56,385 nt of DNA from Acephala macrosclerotiorum (GCA_014904845.1 MU119523.1:1-56385); one strand, 5' to 3'. Positions 1 to 13,755 are shown, numbered from the stretch's first letter. The notes: a model not told the origin generated them from the sequence alone. Translations and numbers: made by a program.

Positions 1-194
1 TATTAAAAATTAATAAATAATATTTTTATATTATAATAATTTATAATAAATAGTTTTAATTTTATTAAAAATTAATAAATAATATTTTTATATTATAATA
101 ATTTATAATAAATAATTTTAATTTTATTAAAAATTAATAAATAATATTTTTATATTATAATAATTTATAATAAATAGTTTTAATTTTATTAAAA
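1..194. repeat. 62-bp tandem repeat, three copies
   Basis: The motif beginning tattaaaaattaataaataa starts at 1, 63 and 125, and a fourth start at 187 runs only a few bases before diverging. The three copies are nearly identical, unlike the diverged surroundings, so the array is younger than the mutation of the block or was homogenised. It may continue left of the window. Confidence 0.9.
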
Positions 195-3100
195 CGTAAT
201 ATATTTTTTATATGAAATCGTATTATATTTTAATAAATTGTAATATATAAATTGTCGTACGTTAATATTTTTTTAATTTAATTAAAAAATATTATTATTA
301 CGAAATTGTATATTAAATATTTTCAATGTAAATTTAATTCGTTTTTTAAATATATTAAATTAATTATTTATTTCAATAAATATTATAATAATTGTAAATA
401 ATACGATTACGTTATTCGTTATCGTTCGTTTTTTTCGTTTTTAAATAAAAATAACGAAAAATTTAATTTTTTTAATAAAAATATTTCGATTTTTTAATTT
501 AAAAAATTTGTTATTAGTGCGTTCGTACGATAAAACTTTTTATTAAATACGTAAAATAATTTGATCGTTTTAAATTAATCGAAATACATACGATAATTTT
601 TTTTTATTTGTAAATACAAATAATATTTCGTTTTATATTAAATTTTTCGAGTTTTATACGAAAAATTTTCGAGTAAAAATTTAAACGTTTTTTTAATTTT
701 TACGTAGTATTTAAAACGAGTATTCGAATAAAAAAATAAAAAAAAAATTTAAATAAAATAATTAAATTAATAATTTCGATTTTTTTAATTTTTTATTCGT
801 ACGATTTATAAATAAATATAAATATAAAATTCGTATAATATATAAATAAATATAAATAATATTAATATATTTTAAATTTTTAAAATAATTTTCAATTTTT
901 TTTTTTTTTATTTAATTTAATTTTTAATTCGTATAATAATTTTATTAATATTTAAAAAGTTTTTTAACGTTTTATTTAATATTAATTTAATTGTTATATT
1001 CGTTAAATTATTTTATTTATTAATTTAATATATTTTTATAAGTTTTTTACGTTCGTACAATTATTAAACGTTTTTTTTAATCGTATTTAATTTAATTAAA
1101 TATTCGTATAATAAATATAAATTAATATAAATAATAATTAATAAAAATAAAAAATTTAATTAAATAATAATTATTTTAATCGTATTATTAATTATTATTA
1201 TTATATTTACTTTTTTAATTATATTATAAATTTTAAATATTAATACGCTTTTTATAATACGTTTATTTTTCGTATTATTTTAATAAATTAAATTATTTCG
1301 AATTGTAAAAATATTTTTTTCGTACGATTTGTTTATAATAATAATTTCGTATTTGATTTAAAAATTTAAATTTTTATTATTTACGAATAAATTATTTATA
1401 AAAACGAAAAATTTCGTACGATAAAAATTTATTAAAATATATTTAATTTTTTTTAAATTATTTAATTATTATTTTAAACGTTTATTTAAAATTATAATTT
1501 TTACGTTTATAAGTTTTTAATATTAAATAATTACGTTTAAATTAAACGCTATTTTCGATTAATAAATTATTATTAAATACGTATTACGAGTTTATTATTT
1601 TTAATATTTTTTCATATAAGTATTAAATTTTAAATTTATAAATTATAATTTTTTTTTTTAATTTTTTTAAACGAGTATAATTTCGTTTTTTTTTAGCGAA
1701 AAATATTTTTATTAAAAATTAATAAAATATCGTATAAAAACGTTTTAATTAATTTTATAATAAATTAAATTTTTTTTAATTTTTAATTTTTTAATTTAAT
1801 AAAATTTTCGTTTTTTAAAATTAATATATTATTCGTTTATATTTTTACGATTTCGAACGCATTTTTTAAAATTATAATTATTAAATATAAATTATACGAT
1901 AAAATTTTTATTTTAAATTTAATTTAATAATATTTATTATACGTTATTTATTAATATATTTTTATTTTTAATATTTTATATAATAATTTTCGTACGATTA
2001 TTATTATATTTTTTAAAAATTAATTTCGTATTTTTTTTAAAAACGTAAATTAAAATTAAACGATTTAAAAATATTATAAATTGTATATATATTTAAATTA
2101 TATTTCGATTAAAAAATTTAATTTTTTATTATACGAAAAATAAAAATAAAATTAAAATTAATCGTTAGTTCGTTTTTTAAATTATTAATAATTGTATAAA
2201 AATAATTTTATTATTTTTATTATTATATATTTAAATAACGAGTTTTAATTTTTTATACGAATAATTTATTAATTTTTTTTTTAATTTCGTTTATAAATTG
2301 AAAATTAAAAATGTATTTTTAATAAATAGTAAAATTATATTATACGAATTTAAAAAAAAATTTTATAATTAAATTATTAATTTTTTATTTTTATAATTTT
2401 TAAAATAATTATTTCGAAATTAAAATTATTTTTTATTTTTTTAAATTTTTTATTAATTTTATATTATTTTTTTTATATAATAATTATAAATTAATTATAA
2501 AATTTTTTAATATTATTAATACGAGTTTTATATTATTATACGTTTTAACGTAAAATAATTATTATTAATTTTATTATACGAAATTAATTTTTAATATTTT
2601 TATTTTCGAATTAATTATTTTATTATTAATCGATTTATTATACGTCGTTTTAATTTTATTTTTTTAGTAATTTTTTTATTATAATAAAACGAAAATTAAT
2701 TAATTTATACGATATATCGATTATATATATTTTTTTATTAATAAATAATAATTTATACGATTTTATTTACTTTTTTTTTTTTTCGTTATATTCGTATATT
2801 TAATTGTAATAATAATATTAAAATATCGATTATATGAAGTTTATTTTTTATAGTAAAAATATTTCGTATTTATTGTTTTATATTTAATTATTATATTTTA
2901 TTTATTATTATACGAACGATTTTTATTTTTTTTATTATAAATAAAAATAAAACGTTTATTTTAATTATTTTTAAATATATTTCGAAAATAAAAAAAATTA
3001 AAATTAATTTATTTAATTTAATAAAATAGTTTATAGTTTTTACGACTATTTATAAAATTAATTTTTTATTTAATCGTTCGTTTTTTAATTTTTATTAAAA

Positions 3101-5860
3101 AATTTCATATAAACGTTATAAAAACACGTAATATTTTTCGATTTTATCGATATTATTATAAGTTTTTATAAATATTTTTTTAACGTTAATTATTATTATA
3201 CGAATTTTTTTTTAGAATTCGATTAATATAAAGTTTTTTTTAATATTATATATAAAAAAATTTAATAAGTTTTAATATATATTAATTTAATACGTATAAA
3301 AAATATTTTAAATTATTTTTATCGATTTATTTTTTAAAAATCGTACAATAATAAATATTATTATTTTATTGATTATTTAAAATATTAATTTCTCGTTTAA
3401 ATAAAATAATTAAAATTATAATTATTTTTTAAATTAAATTTAAATTATTTAAATGATTTTAAATAAAATTAATATTTTTTATAAAATTTTATAAAACGTT
3501 TAATTATTTTTAATTCGATATTATTATATTTAATTCGTACGAAAGACGTAAATAATTTTTATACGAAAAAATATTTAAATTATCGATATAATTAATAAAG
3601 TTTAATGTCGATTAAATAATTATATATTATAATTTTTTTCGTACGATTTAAAAATATTTACAAATAATTTTATTTTCGTATAATAAAAATAATTTTATTT
3701 TTTTAAAATAAAACGTTTTTTAAATTATCGAATTTAATTTTTATATAATTTATATTTTATATATAAAATAAAAATAATATATTTTTTAAAATAATATAAA
3801 ATATAATTCGTTCGAATAATAGTTTAATTTTTATTATATTTTTTATAATAATTAATTTTTTTTAAAACGAATTTAATAATTTTTAATTAAATTATAATAT
3901 TTTATTATTATAATATTAAAAATTAAAAATTTTTAATAATCGAAATTTTAGTAATTTTTATATTCGATATAATTTTTTAAAATACTTTTAATAAATAGCG
4001 ATTTTTAAATATAAAATTTAATATTTCGTATAATTAATTAAATATATTATTTTAAATTAAAATATAAATTATTATTTAATTATTTATTTTATTTAATTCG
4101 ATAATAAAATTATTATATAAAAAATTTTTAACGATTAAAAATATTATTTATTATTTTAAATTTTTTTTTTTTATTTTTTAATTTCGTTTTTATTTAATAG
4201 TTTTTCGTATTTTATTAAAAATTATTATATTTTTTTTTCGAATATTTTTAATTTTATAACGAATTAATTTTTAAATTATTCGTACGTTTTTATACGTTTC
4301 GCGTTTATATATCGATTAAATTAATATTTCGATTTTTTATAAACGTAATATTTTCTTTAAAAACGAGTATTTCTTTTATAAAATTTTTTTTAAAAATCTT
4401 TTTTTATTTTCGCGAGCGTTCGTATAAAATAAATAGCAATTTTTTATTTTTTTATATATACGATTTATTTAATATTATTCGAACTATTATTAATTTAAAT
4501 TTTATTAATAAAATATAAATAATTCTTTAATTCGTACGACGATTTTAATCGTAAATTTTAAATTAATATACAATTTTTTCAACGTTAAAATAAATTTAAA
4601 TAACGTATAATTATATTTTTCGATATTTTTATATATATTAAATATTTAATTTCGAAAATTATATTTATTTTAATATTATTATAATAATTTTCGTTATATT
4701 ATACGAAGTTTATTTAATGTAATTTTTAAATATTCGAATTTAAATTTATTCGAGTTTTTAATAATCGTATTATATAATGTAATTTTTCGTTATTCGATTA
4801 AATATTTTTAATAATTTTATTTTATTTTAAAATAAATTTTAATTATTTCGATTATTATTCGAAATTCGTACGTTTTTTTAGTAATTTTTTCGTAGTAAAA
4901 TTTTAATACTCGTTTTTTAAATATTATTAAAAATACTATATAAAATTAAGTTTTTTTAATTTTAATTTTTTTATATAAATCGAAAAAAATATAAAATTTA
5001 ATATTTAAAATATTATATTATTTTTTTTTATATTTCGTTTTATTTTTATATATTTTTATTAAATTTATAAATAATTTTAATAAACGTAAAATATCGTACG
5101 AAGTAATTAAAATTATTCGTACGAAAAATAAATATAATATAAAATTAAATCGAAAATATAATTAATAAAATAATTATAATATTTTATTTTAAAATAATAA
5201 AAAATTCGTACAATTATCGAGTTTTAATTTAATTGTAAATTTAAATAGTAATATTTTTAGTATTATCGTACGAGTTTTTTTATTAATTAAATATTATTTC
5301 GATTAAAATTAATTATTAAATTTTTTTTTCTATTTATTAATACGAAATTTTTTTTTTAAAATATTATTAAAAAATTTTCGTATAAAAATTTAATTTTAAT
5401 CAAGCTTTAATTTATACGTCGTAAATAATTAAATACGTACGAATTAATTTAAATATTTTACGATTTATTATATTTTAAATTTTTTTTATTTATTTTTTAA
5501 AAACTTTTTAAAATTCGTTTTATATATTTTTATTTTAATATTCGTATATCGATTAACTTATTAATAAAAAAATAAAATAAATATTAATATAAAAATTTTT
5601 TTTTTTTTTATCGTATAATCGATATTTTTTTTTTTAAATTTTTTTTATTAAAATAAAATTATATTTAAAAATAAAAAGTAATATTTTTATACGATAATTT
5701 AATTAGTCGATCGTATAACGATATATTCGTACGATCAAAAAAAAGTTTTAATTATTTTATAATTTTATAATTATTAATTAATATTAAAAAAACAAATAAA
5801 ATTCGAATATAATTCACGTAAATAAAATACGACGAATACGAATTACAAAACTAGCTTCGT
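1..5860. repeat. AT-rich, RIP-like degenerate block
   Basis: A continuous stretch of almost pure A+T with no open frame of useful length. The surviving C residues are strongly biased to CpG: in positions 421-780 I count 24 C on the plus strand, 21 of them in CpG. This fits heavily mutated repeat DNA in which C outside CpG has been converted to T on both strands. No transposase or reverse transcriptase motif can be read. The edge is sharp, with normal composition from about 5940. Centromeric or other heterochromatin is an alternative. Confidence 0.85.
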
Positions 5861-6391
5861 ATAAATTAATCTAATAATATTATATTTTATTATATTTATT
5901 CTTTTATTTAAAAAAGGAATACTCAATATATGGAATATATAATGCGTCGTACGAGACGCAGATGGTTTTATCGATTGCGCTAGCGCACTCGACACGTGAT
6001 CTGGCATCTCGAACCACGCTCCTCGCGACAGAAATGGGAAATTAAGGAATAGAAATAGGAGCGATAGCAGAGCTTCATAACGAGAACGTGAAGAAAATAC
6101 TGTATCTTTGGAGGGGTCTGATGTAGATTTTGGCATGTCATCGCCAGCTGCTGTCCCTAGCATATCGACATCGCACGACTGTGTTTGCGCCATGTATACC
6201 AACAACCTGCTTCTTGCGGTGTCCACCAGACTTTGATCCCAGAAATACGATAGCAGAATCGAGCTGGATGCAAATGTCACGGTAGAGCCAGGACAGACTG
6301 TGATAAGCAAACTAAGTAAACGAGGCCATTGGGAAGGCACATGAAAGGCCGCTACTCGTTTCCTCGATAATCTTCTGGTACGGTGCTGCAA
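5843..6391 (-). pseudogene. Possible gene remnant at the AT-rich boundary
   Basis: A minus-strand frame of up to 182 codons with two hydrophobic stretches (the segments around LLSLLITVCPG and LLSLLFLFLNFPF) runs into the AT-rich block, where its last 25 or so codons become I/N/K-rich. It could be the mutated end of a membrane-protein gene whose remainder lies in the degenerate block. I recognise no family, and a chance frame is possible. Confidence 0.2.
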
Positions 6392-6937
6392 GAGGAAGGG
6401 GTGCAGAAAAAGTGCAGCCTAGAAGTATCACGACTTGGCAGGGCTGGCCTACCACAGCCGGATGAGGAACGTGGTACAACATCAAAAAATTGACAGACAT
6501 GGGTTGTGATTGATTTGTGACGATCCGAACTTTTGCACGCCGTCAACGCCTCCGAGTGCGAACTGCGAATCAGACATTTTTAAACGAAACTGCTTTGGGC
6601 CATTGCGAATTCGATCCCTGCCGGTATTGGTGACGTCGTACAAAATCATGAACAGCTTCCTTACAAGTTGGAGACGACCGGGGGCATCGGTATCGCACCG
6701 CTGTTACACCAGGCACGGCAAGCTATAAATAGAAGAGATCGCGAACTCTTAAGTCTTTATCAGCACCTGGTGAGGTAGATCTCAACTTGGGAGGTAACGA
6801 TGCATTTTGGTTACAAAAGTGGAGGGTACGTTGATTGAGGATAATGTGTACAGGGGTTGATGCAATCTTGTTGAGTAGGTGCAAAATTCGAACACACTTC
6901 TGCTTGAAAAAGTCTATTGAAGCGATACGTGGCATTT

Positions 6938-8260
6938 TCAAATCGAAAGCATAGGCAACCTTTTCGCAGCAAAATAACTCCAGTACAGAATCGCAATGTC
7001 ACTACTAGGAAATCCTCCCCAGTTTCCTGCAATAGCAGCGAGAATCCAATCGCAATAGAAAGCACCGAAGACTCCAAATCCTGAGATGGCAACCGCGAAT
7101 GCGAGGGCGAGGTTGTGACCATTAATGTCAAGTCCTTTGATGTTCCATGTGATGGTCTTCATCATCTGATCAATGCGCAAGAAATGTAGAATATAGTTCA
7201 AAAGCCAGACGAGAGCCCAAGCGAGCGCGATCAGGGACCAGACGGTGAGAGGGGTAACGGCCACCAACGTGAAAACGTACGTGATGAGCCGAATGTCGTG
7301 TTGCTGGGAGAAGAGTTCCACGACAAGAGACAGGAGGCCTGTCATGCCGACAGCCGCACCACAGAAGTAGACCAGGAGCCATAATTTCGCCCTTGAATGT
7401 CTTTTCCCACCACCACCAACAGGGTTATATCCCAATTTCCTATCCTGATAAAGGACTGCAGATTGATGAAAGCTGATGACACCCATCGTGAACGACATCG
7501 TGAGTTTCCAAGTGCCAATGCATACAAATTGCCATCTGAAGCGACATGCAAAGATGTTCATTGCAGCGATAACAACAGAGCCGAAAATTGATAGCGCGGC
7601 GAGGATGCTATCGATAATGCTGTGTTTGAGGGGTTCGCCAGGTCGTGGGAACAACGGCGTGAGTTGGAGGAGAAGCATGATGACAGTGTAGTAGGTGAGC
7701 AGGTGCGAAATGAATCCAATCGTGCCAAAGGGGAGATTGTAGCATTTTATCTCGTCTAAGAGGGTGCTTCCTGGTGACGGAAACAGTTGACCGAGAAGCC
7801 ATTCTGGGATCTGAATTGGTATAGGAGATGCAGTAGAAGTGCGTACAATTGAAAAGAGGATGGCGAAGACGATTGTACTGCGATGGGAAGCGATTTGGTT
7901 CGCGATTCCTCGATTCCAGCTCTGCGGACGATGTCCTAAATGATCTTGAGAGTCAATAAAATTTCGCAAGATAGGAGGACGGGTATCATTAACCTTTCGC
8001 GGCCCCCATGGTTTGAATTTGTGGGTTGGTGAGATATGATGGAAGCAGCTGATTTGTCGATATTGTCCCACAACCCTTGTTAGATTAGGAGAAGGGCACT
8101 GGGCAAAAATGAAGGCGAGTATTATCACTGATATAGAGGTCCCACCAAAGCCTGATTCATGTAGCGTCTCTTCGCCCACATTTGCAGGGCTTCTTTTGGA
8201 ACATATAAGGTACGAGGCAGTGCAAGCTGCGAGCCTTCTTGCCTCGACTGCGGCTTTCAA
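6938..8260 (-). CDS. Multi-pass membrane protein, 5' exons unresolved
   Basis: A long minus-strand frame whose C-terminal two thirds is clearly a polytopic membrane protein. Successive hydrophobic segments surround LLTYYTVIMLLLQL, ILAALSIFGSVVIAAM, LWLLVYFCGAAVGMTGLL, LITYVFTLVAVTPLTVWSLI and LALAFAVAISGFGVFGAF, with a short tail ending AAKRLPMLSI, giving about six or seven passes. The frame is open back to 8260 but begins at a TTG codon, and no in-frame ATG lies before the membrane region. The true start is therefore probably in an upstream exon or the gene is 5' damaged. The part upstream of about 7900 is basic, non-hydrophobic and may be intron or leader. I recognise no family or substrate; fungal hypothetical membrane protein is the safest description. 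Confidence 0.55.
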   Translation of the reverse strand: MKAAVEARRLAACTASYLICSKRSPANVGEETLHESGFGGTSISVIILAFIFAQCPSPNLTRVVGQYRQISCFHHISPTHKFKPWGPRKVNDTRPPILRNFIDSQDHLGHRPQSWNRGIANQIASHRSTIVFAILFSIVRTSTASPIPIQIPEWLLGQLFPSPGSTLLDEIKCYNLPFGTIGFISHLLTYYTVIMLLLQLTPLFPRPGEPLKHSIIDSILAALSIFGSVVIAAMNIFACRFRWQFVCIGTWKLTMSFTMGVISFHQSAVLYQDRKLGYNPVGGGGKRHSRAKLWLLVYFCGAAVGMTGLLSLVVELFSQQHDIRLITYVFTLVAVTPLTVWSLIALAWALVWLLNYILHFLRIDQMMKTITWNIKGLDINGHNLALAFAVAISGFGVFGAFYCDWILAAIAGNWGGFPSSDIAILYWSYFAAKRLPMLSI

Positions 8261-9440
8261 TGATGGGCTTAAGCCTTACAGTATAACGCTTGCGCCTCCA
8301 GTAGCGGCGCCACAGATGCTGATCAGCCGCCATAAGGCTCGACACTGGCGCCATTGTGCTAAGTATGGACATCAAGACGAAATGTTTTGCATGTACTAAT
8401 GCTTGACGAAGCGCTTCTTTCACTCGATCGAGCGGTCCATCAATATTTCAAAAGAAAACAACCCTCAGCCTTACAACCAAGGTTCGACAAGATTGTATGG
8501 TGGCATTCCTCATCGGGGCTGTGATATCGTGGTTCCGAGGCTTGCAGAGCAGAGGCTGAAACCAGGCGTAAAGGGCGTGAGAACACCAGCCAAAAAAAGA
8601 GAAGAGATATTTCAGCCATCTCGCGACTTGAGGTACGGGGTCTGAGAGCTCTGGGGTAATTCGCCAGGTCTTGCTTGCTGAACGTATTGAGGGTTCGTCG
8701 GTGACGGCGTGCCCACCAGCGTCCGGATGTCTCCATCCTCAAAGCTTCAGCTGTTGTCTGCTTGTATATGCTCTGCACCCACGAGTGCCACGGTTGTATC
8801 CAACTCCCTCATTGTCCACTGAAAGGCGATCCAAGAATTTCTCGGTGTTCCCTAATTCGTTCACGACTTGATCAACAGCGGAAGACAGAGCAAATTCTCG
8901 CAAGGGTGATATGTTTGCCGTTGTGGCTAACCATTCTTTTGTAGTGCGTGCGATACGGTGGTTGTTGAAGTTGTTGGGGATGAAGCTTGGAGAAGCTGCA
9001 GTGGAGGTTGGAAGCCTCACATCCGAGGCAGCTAACCTAACTCATAAACCTTGCATCCGTTGCATAAACTCAATGTACGAAAACCGGGCTTCGTTTCCTG
9101 AATCCCTTCGCCACTACATTACCCAACTGCGATGTACACCTTCCCTAGATATTCGAACGAGAGTCCAGTCTTAGATCGACCCAGTCCTCAGGTCAGACTG
9201 GATGAAAATCTACGAGGAAATAGCCTGACTAGGTCCACGTCAATGCAAGACTTGTTTAATATGATGAGAGGAAGAAGAGTGCCCACATTATGTGCAAGTA
9301 AAACTGCGCGAGCATTAACAAATTAGGTGAGAAGGGCTTTTGAAGCTCGACCAGCAAGCATCATATAGGGCATACGCAGCGTTCGAGAGGGAGTGTATTG
9401 GCACCTCACGAAAGTTGCCAATCAATCCACTACTACACTC
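8261..9440. other. Region without a confident gene
   Basis: Base composition is normal and frames up to about 110 codons exist on both strands (for example minus 8739-9020), but none has a recognisable motif or a convincing exon chain. It may hold the 5' exons and promoter of the membrane protein at 6938-8260 and the 3' flank of the disrupted F-box-like gene. Confidence 0.4.
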
Positions 9441-10088
9441 TTAGACTAGCGCATTTGGCTCGTTGAACTCCCATCCCACTGACTTCGTCCAATCAACTGA
9501 CCTTAATAGTAGTCTCTCCCCAGCCTGATGGCCACGGTCTCGAATCACTGCTTCCGCCCCGCCAGATTCAGCTTGGAAGGGCGAACTCAAGGCATGTAGA
9601 TACTGAACAGATGGATATAATCGCTCCCAGACTGCAGATAATAAGGGTTCTCTAATTGAGACTTCCACACCAATCCAGCCCCTTTCGGAAGCACATGACG
9701 AAACATGTCCTCGGAGGAGGGCTCGTTGGAATATAAGAATGACGAGACCGAAGTTGCAGCAGAGCTTCGCCTCGACTGCCAGGACGGATCGACCCCGCGG
9801 ATGGCGATATTCTTGAGCTTCCACCATGGAGTGTTCAGTAAAGCAGGGAAGATATGCGTGAGGGAGAATGAATCCATTGGTCTTCCAACTCCTCCGTGGT
9901 CGTCGACTGGAAACCTCTTTCCATCTTCGAGAGGCTCTATTCCTTGTTCAAATATCAAGGTTTCCAGTGTATCACTAGTCGCCACAATGAACTCTACTAT
10001 TTCGGAGTATCGCTTTTCTTCTCTTGACCTGGACCACCGACAATCTGCAGCATCTTCCTGACCAACTGTTCGAATGATAAGATGCCGC

Positions 10089-13085
10089 CAGAGAATCCAA
10101 TCAGTCAGTTAGTCAGTCATCAGTTGAGGGTAAACTCTCAACTGAATGACTGATCACAAAAGGCTCAACTAATTGACTGAAACTGATCAACTGATCAGCT
10201 ACTGATCAATTCAAAGTGAAGATATAAATTTCATAGATCTAAGATTACAGTATTAGCAGCGGCTACTATACGAATTGCTCTTTTTCTCTGCCAATTATTC
10301 AAATACTCTTGATGCTACAATAGTTTTCCTGACAACTTAAAACTCTCTGGGGTTGTCATTTTAGAACAAGAAGAGAAAACACGTTCATATTTTGAGCTTA
10401 TCGCCGATATCGCCATAAAATCAAAGGTTATTCGAGTCAATTTTGGTTAATAGAACTCTATTTTCTTCCAGTAATCTATTATTCTAATTTTCTTAGTAGA
10501 CTCTTCGATATATATTGTCAATTAATCTCGGCGCGAAGTAACTTTTGGTCGAATTGCGCGCGAAACTATTAGAGCTCTATTTTCGAGAATACTTTCAATA
10601 AAAAAGAGTTAGCGCTTTGATTTTGGTGAGTATAAACTACGCGTAAAATTAGTATTTTTCTTATATTGTTCATCCCAAAGTTTTTTAAAGGATTTTCTCG
10701 CAATTGCGAGAGTAGTTTTATTTGTTTGATTAGTCCAATTTTTCTCGAAGTATATTTATTTTTATTGTGAGTATAAAACTATTGTAATTATTCAAACTAT
10801 TGATTAATTGATCTTATTGTAATAATCAATTGTTTTATTCTAGGCCAAAGTAATTAATTTTTGAATATCTCGATATTAATTGAACTTACTAGTTTTGATT
10901 TCTTTTTGTAGATTTTCGAAGTATTCGAAAATATGTTCGAGTATAGACAATTGTTTTTATAATGCGCCGTAAGAAGTTTCGCATACGTTATCGTTTATAT
11001 TAGCGTTTTTTTCGAGGCTTTTAATAATGAGAAAAAGAAATTGAAAATGTTTACAAATCTTCTCAAGAGTTTTTTATTCGATAGAATTAAAATAATTTTT
11101 TTCGTAGATTTTTTTATCGTCGAAGTTTGTAGACATTTTTAATTGCGCGCAATAAACGTTGAAAAAGTCTTTTAATTCAAAAACGCGTCGAATTATAGTG
11201 TATAATAAATTCTAGTGAATATTACTATTTAAAACAAGTTTTTAGATTTTCTTTACTATTATATTAATATTGTGAGTACTTTGTAAAGCAACGAAGAAAT
11301 TTGTACGTTTTTCAAATATTATAATATGTATTATTAGATTATAAAGTTTGTTTAGTTTTTCTCGTTATTGCTAGAGTTGTTGTCGTATTAATGTATTTGT
11401 TTCTTTGAAATCTTTTTTTCAATTTTTCGTATTTTGATCGAATAAATAGATTTTTGTGATAAGATTAAGAATATGGTTTATGTAATGAAGTCTTTTTTTT
11501 TTCGATTTTAAAATCAAAGATTTTCGCAAGTTCGTCGAATGTAATATTGTTGTTAGTAATATTGTTTAGAACGAAGTAATCTAGATTGTTTTGTGTAATA
11601 TTAAATCGAGTAAAAAGAGAAAGAATAACGCTAATTTGCTTTATAATGAATATTATATTAGTAGATTGTCGAGACATTATCGGTATATTGTGTGATTTAC
11701 CGATTCCAGTTTTTTTATAGTTTGACAACTTCGGTAAACTTATAAAACGTATTATAGTTTTGTAGTTTGTATTAATAAAATGTACTACAATTTTAATAAC
11801 ATTAATTTTTTCGTGCTTTGAATTTCAATTATTAAAAGATATTGTAATACGAGATTTAGCGTGGCGTATTTTTTTTATGATTTCGAGTTTATAGTAATCG
11901 AATAATTTATAAATCTAATTAGCGATAATTGAAAAAAAAGTGAAAATGGTAATTACGTATTTGTTATTAGTAATTTTAAAACAATTGTATAATCGTTTCA
12001 ATACTATTTTTCTGTGTTTAATTTTATTACAAATGATTTATTCGAGAAACGCGTTTTTAAATTCTTAGTATTGAAACGGAATAATATACTTTTTAGAATC
12101 TTTAGATTTATTAGATGTTTAAATAGTAATAAGTTTATTACTAATTATTTTTCAAATATTTCTTTGTTTCTTTAAATAGTATATTGCGATTATATGTTTA
12201 ATAGTATTATTGAGAGTATTCGAGTTGAAATAATAGTCGTTATTCTTTTTAGTAAATTCGAGATTATAATAGTCTATGTACTTAAAGTTAGTACTATGAA
12301 AATAATAATTATAGACGGAATAATATATATAATTTGTAATACTATATCGTCGACTTTTTATTGTTTCTTTTATGAGTAAAAGCATATTCTAATCTTTAAA
12401 TCCAGTGCGTTCGAAGTCGGTCGAGAGTAATGCACACTATATAATGTTTTTTTAGACTCGAAGTATAAATAGATTTATTATCAAATAAAAGTTTTCCAGA
12501 GACGAAAAGCGAGTAGTCGACAAGTTTATCGAGATTAGAAAAGAGGTTTGGATTGTAGTTATCGTTATATATTAATAGAGATCGCTAGTATTTATCTCGA
12601 CGAGCAGAAGTTGGTAGTGTAGATTTTGATTGCTTTAAAAGCGTAAAAACATTGATAAAAGAAAGCGTAGAAAGATCAGTAGAGCTTTTTATAATAATAC
12701 GCTCTAACTCTAAAAGTGTTGATCCTTTGAATGATATGATTTAAGTGATGACTAATGATAATAAGGTGCAATAATTAATCTATAAAAAGTCGTGCAATTG
12801 TAAAGTTTCACTGCGAGTCACGAGATTACAGATTTAAGTCAATTAGAAGCGTTTTTTTATATTTTTTCGATTCGAATATTTCGTCAAAACACTAAAATCT
12901 TTTCTTTAAAAACACCAACTATGACTCTAAAATCGTAAAATAAAATTATTTGAATTGATCAGTCATTGATCAGTTGATCTAATGACCAACTAAATAACTG
13001 ATATAAATTAAAATTGTCAACTGAATGACTGACACTGATCACTGATCAGTCAGTTGATCAGTCGATTGATTGATTGGACTCTCTG
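10089..13085 (-). mobile_element. hAT-type DNA transposon, RIP-decayed, with 8-bp target duplication
   Basis: The element is flanked by the perfect 8-bp duplication GATGCCGC (10081-10088 and 13086-13093). Its ends are inverted: CAGAGAATCCAATCAGTCAG at the left and the complement of CAGAGAGTCCAATCAATCAA at the right, followed by subterminal stretches rich in TCAGT/TGATCAGT words on both sides. The 8-bp duplication and a terminus starting CAGAG are typical of the hAT superfamily. The interior is AT-rich. On the minus strand it still shows a hAT-like transposase trace. Confidence 0.9.
11465..12385 (-). pseudogene. Decayed hAT transposase
   Basis: Two short minus-strand frames remain. The one at 11728-11465 contains LDYFVLNNITNNNITFDELA, matching the well-known hAT block that normally reads YFVLDNA-NND-T---LA ahead of the zinc-ligand region; the D-to-N and A-to-I/T changes are what G-to-A and C-to-T mutation would produce. 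The frame at 12385-12152 lies on the N-terminal side and is N/Y/I-rich. Many stops separate them, so no functional enzyme is encoded. Confidence 0.65.
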
Positions 13086-13206
13086 GATGCCGCAACGAGG
13101 TGCATTGTCTAATCAACTCACGAGATGACCATGCATAGGCCCATCGTGCCGCACTAGAGGCTTTCCATTGATATCTTCCGTCCCAAGTATGGAGGCAAGG
13201 TGCGAG

Positions 13207-13755
13207 CAGTGTTGGTAACAATATGAAGAAATATATATTGGGTAATATAGAGTCTCGAGATATTATCGCGATATGAAGCTATTCGTATCGTATCTGATAT
13301 AATATGGGACTGCCGTATCATATTTATCGTGATATATATTGCCAATATGACGATATAAACATTAAAAAGTTGTCAATTCAACTAACAACGATTAAATCGA
13401 TCTCTCCGTCGCTCACTCGCTCTAAGTATTTCTCTACTATATTCTCTATATTTTCAATATCGTCGTCGAAGGCCTCTACGATATTTAACCACGATTTCAA
13501 ACACTTTATAGCTTGAATAACCTCAATTTTAAGACGATTCCAACGGTCAAAAATAGTGATTTTAGCGCCAAAGAGAACCTTCAAGCTTTCAATCTCTTTT
13601 TTACCCAATATAAACAATATAAAAAATATGCCATATTATTTTAATATTGGCAATATAGAGCTGGATTATATTATATTTATCGCGATATGACTTTGTCATA
13701 TCATATTTATCAATCATGATTGATAGAATATATTGCCATATTGTTACCAACACTG
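13207..13755. mobile_element. 549-bp non-autonomous hAT element with 8-bp target duplication
   Basis: Bounded by GGTGCGAG on both sides (13199-13206 and 13756-13763). The termini are perfect inverted repeats, CAGTGTTGGTAACAATATG at the left and its complement at the right, a start sequence common in hAT elements. The interior is AT-rich and holds a 79-codon minus frame (13617-13378) with a hydrophobic/acidic segment (IKCLKSWLNIVEAFDDD) that may be a leftover of a transposase C-terminal region. It is too short to be autonomous. Confidence 0.9.

Noticed and set aside
1..5860. Calling the left AT-rich block a centromere
   Set aside because: Composition alone cannot distinguish it from any mutated repeat cluster; no size, position or chromatin information is available.
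10082..13092. A 6-bp ATGCCG target duplication
   Set aside because: Shifting the ends by one base gives a perfect 8-bp GATGCCGC duplication and CAGAGA termini, which agree with the hAT transposase trace.
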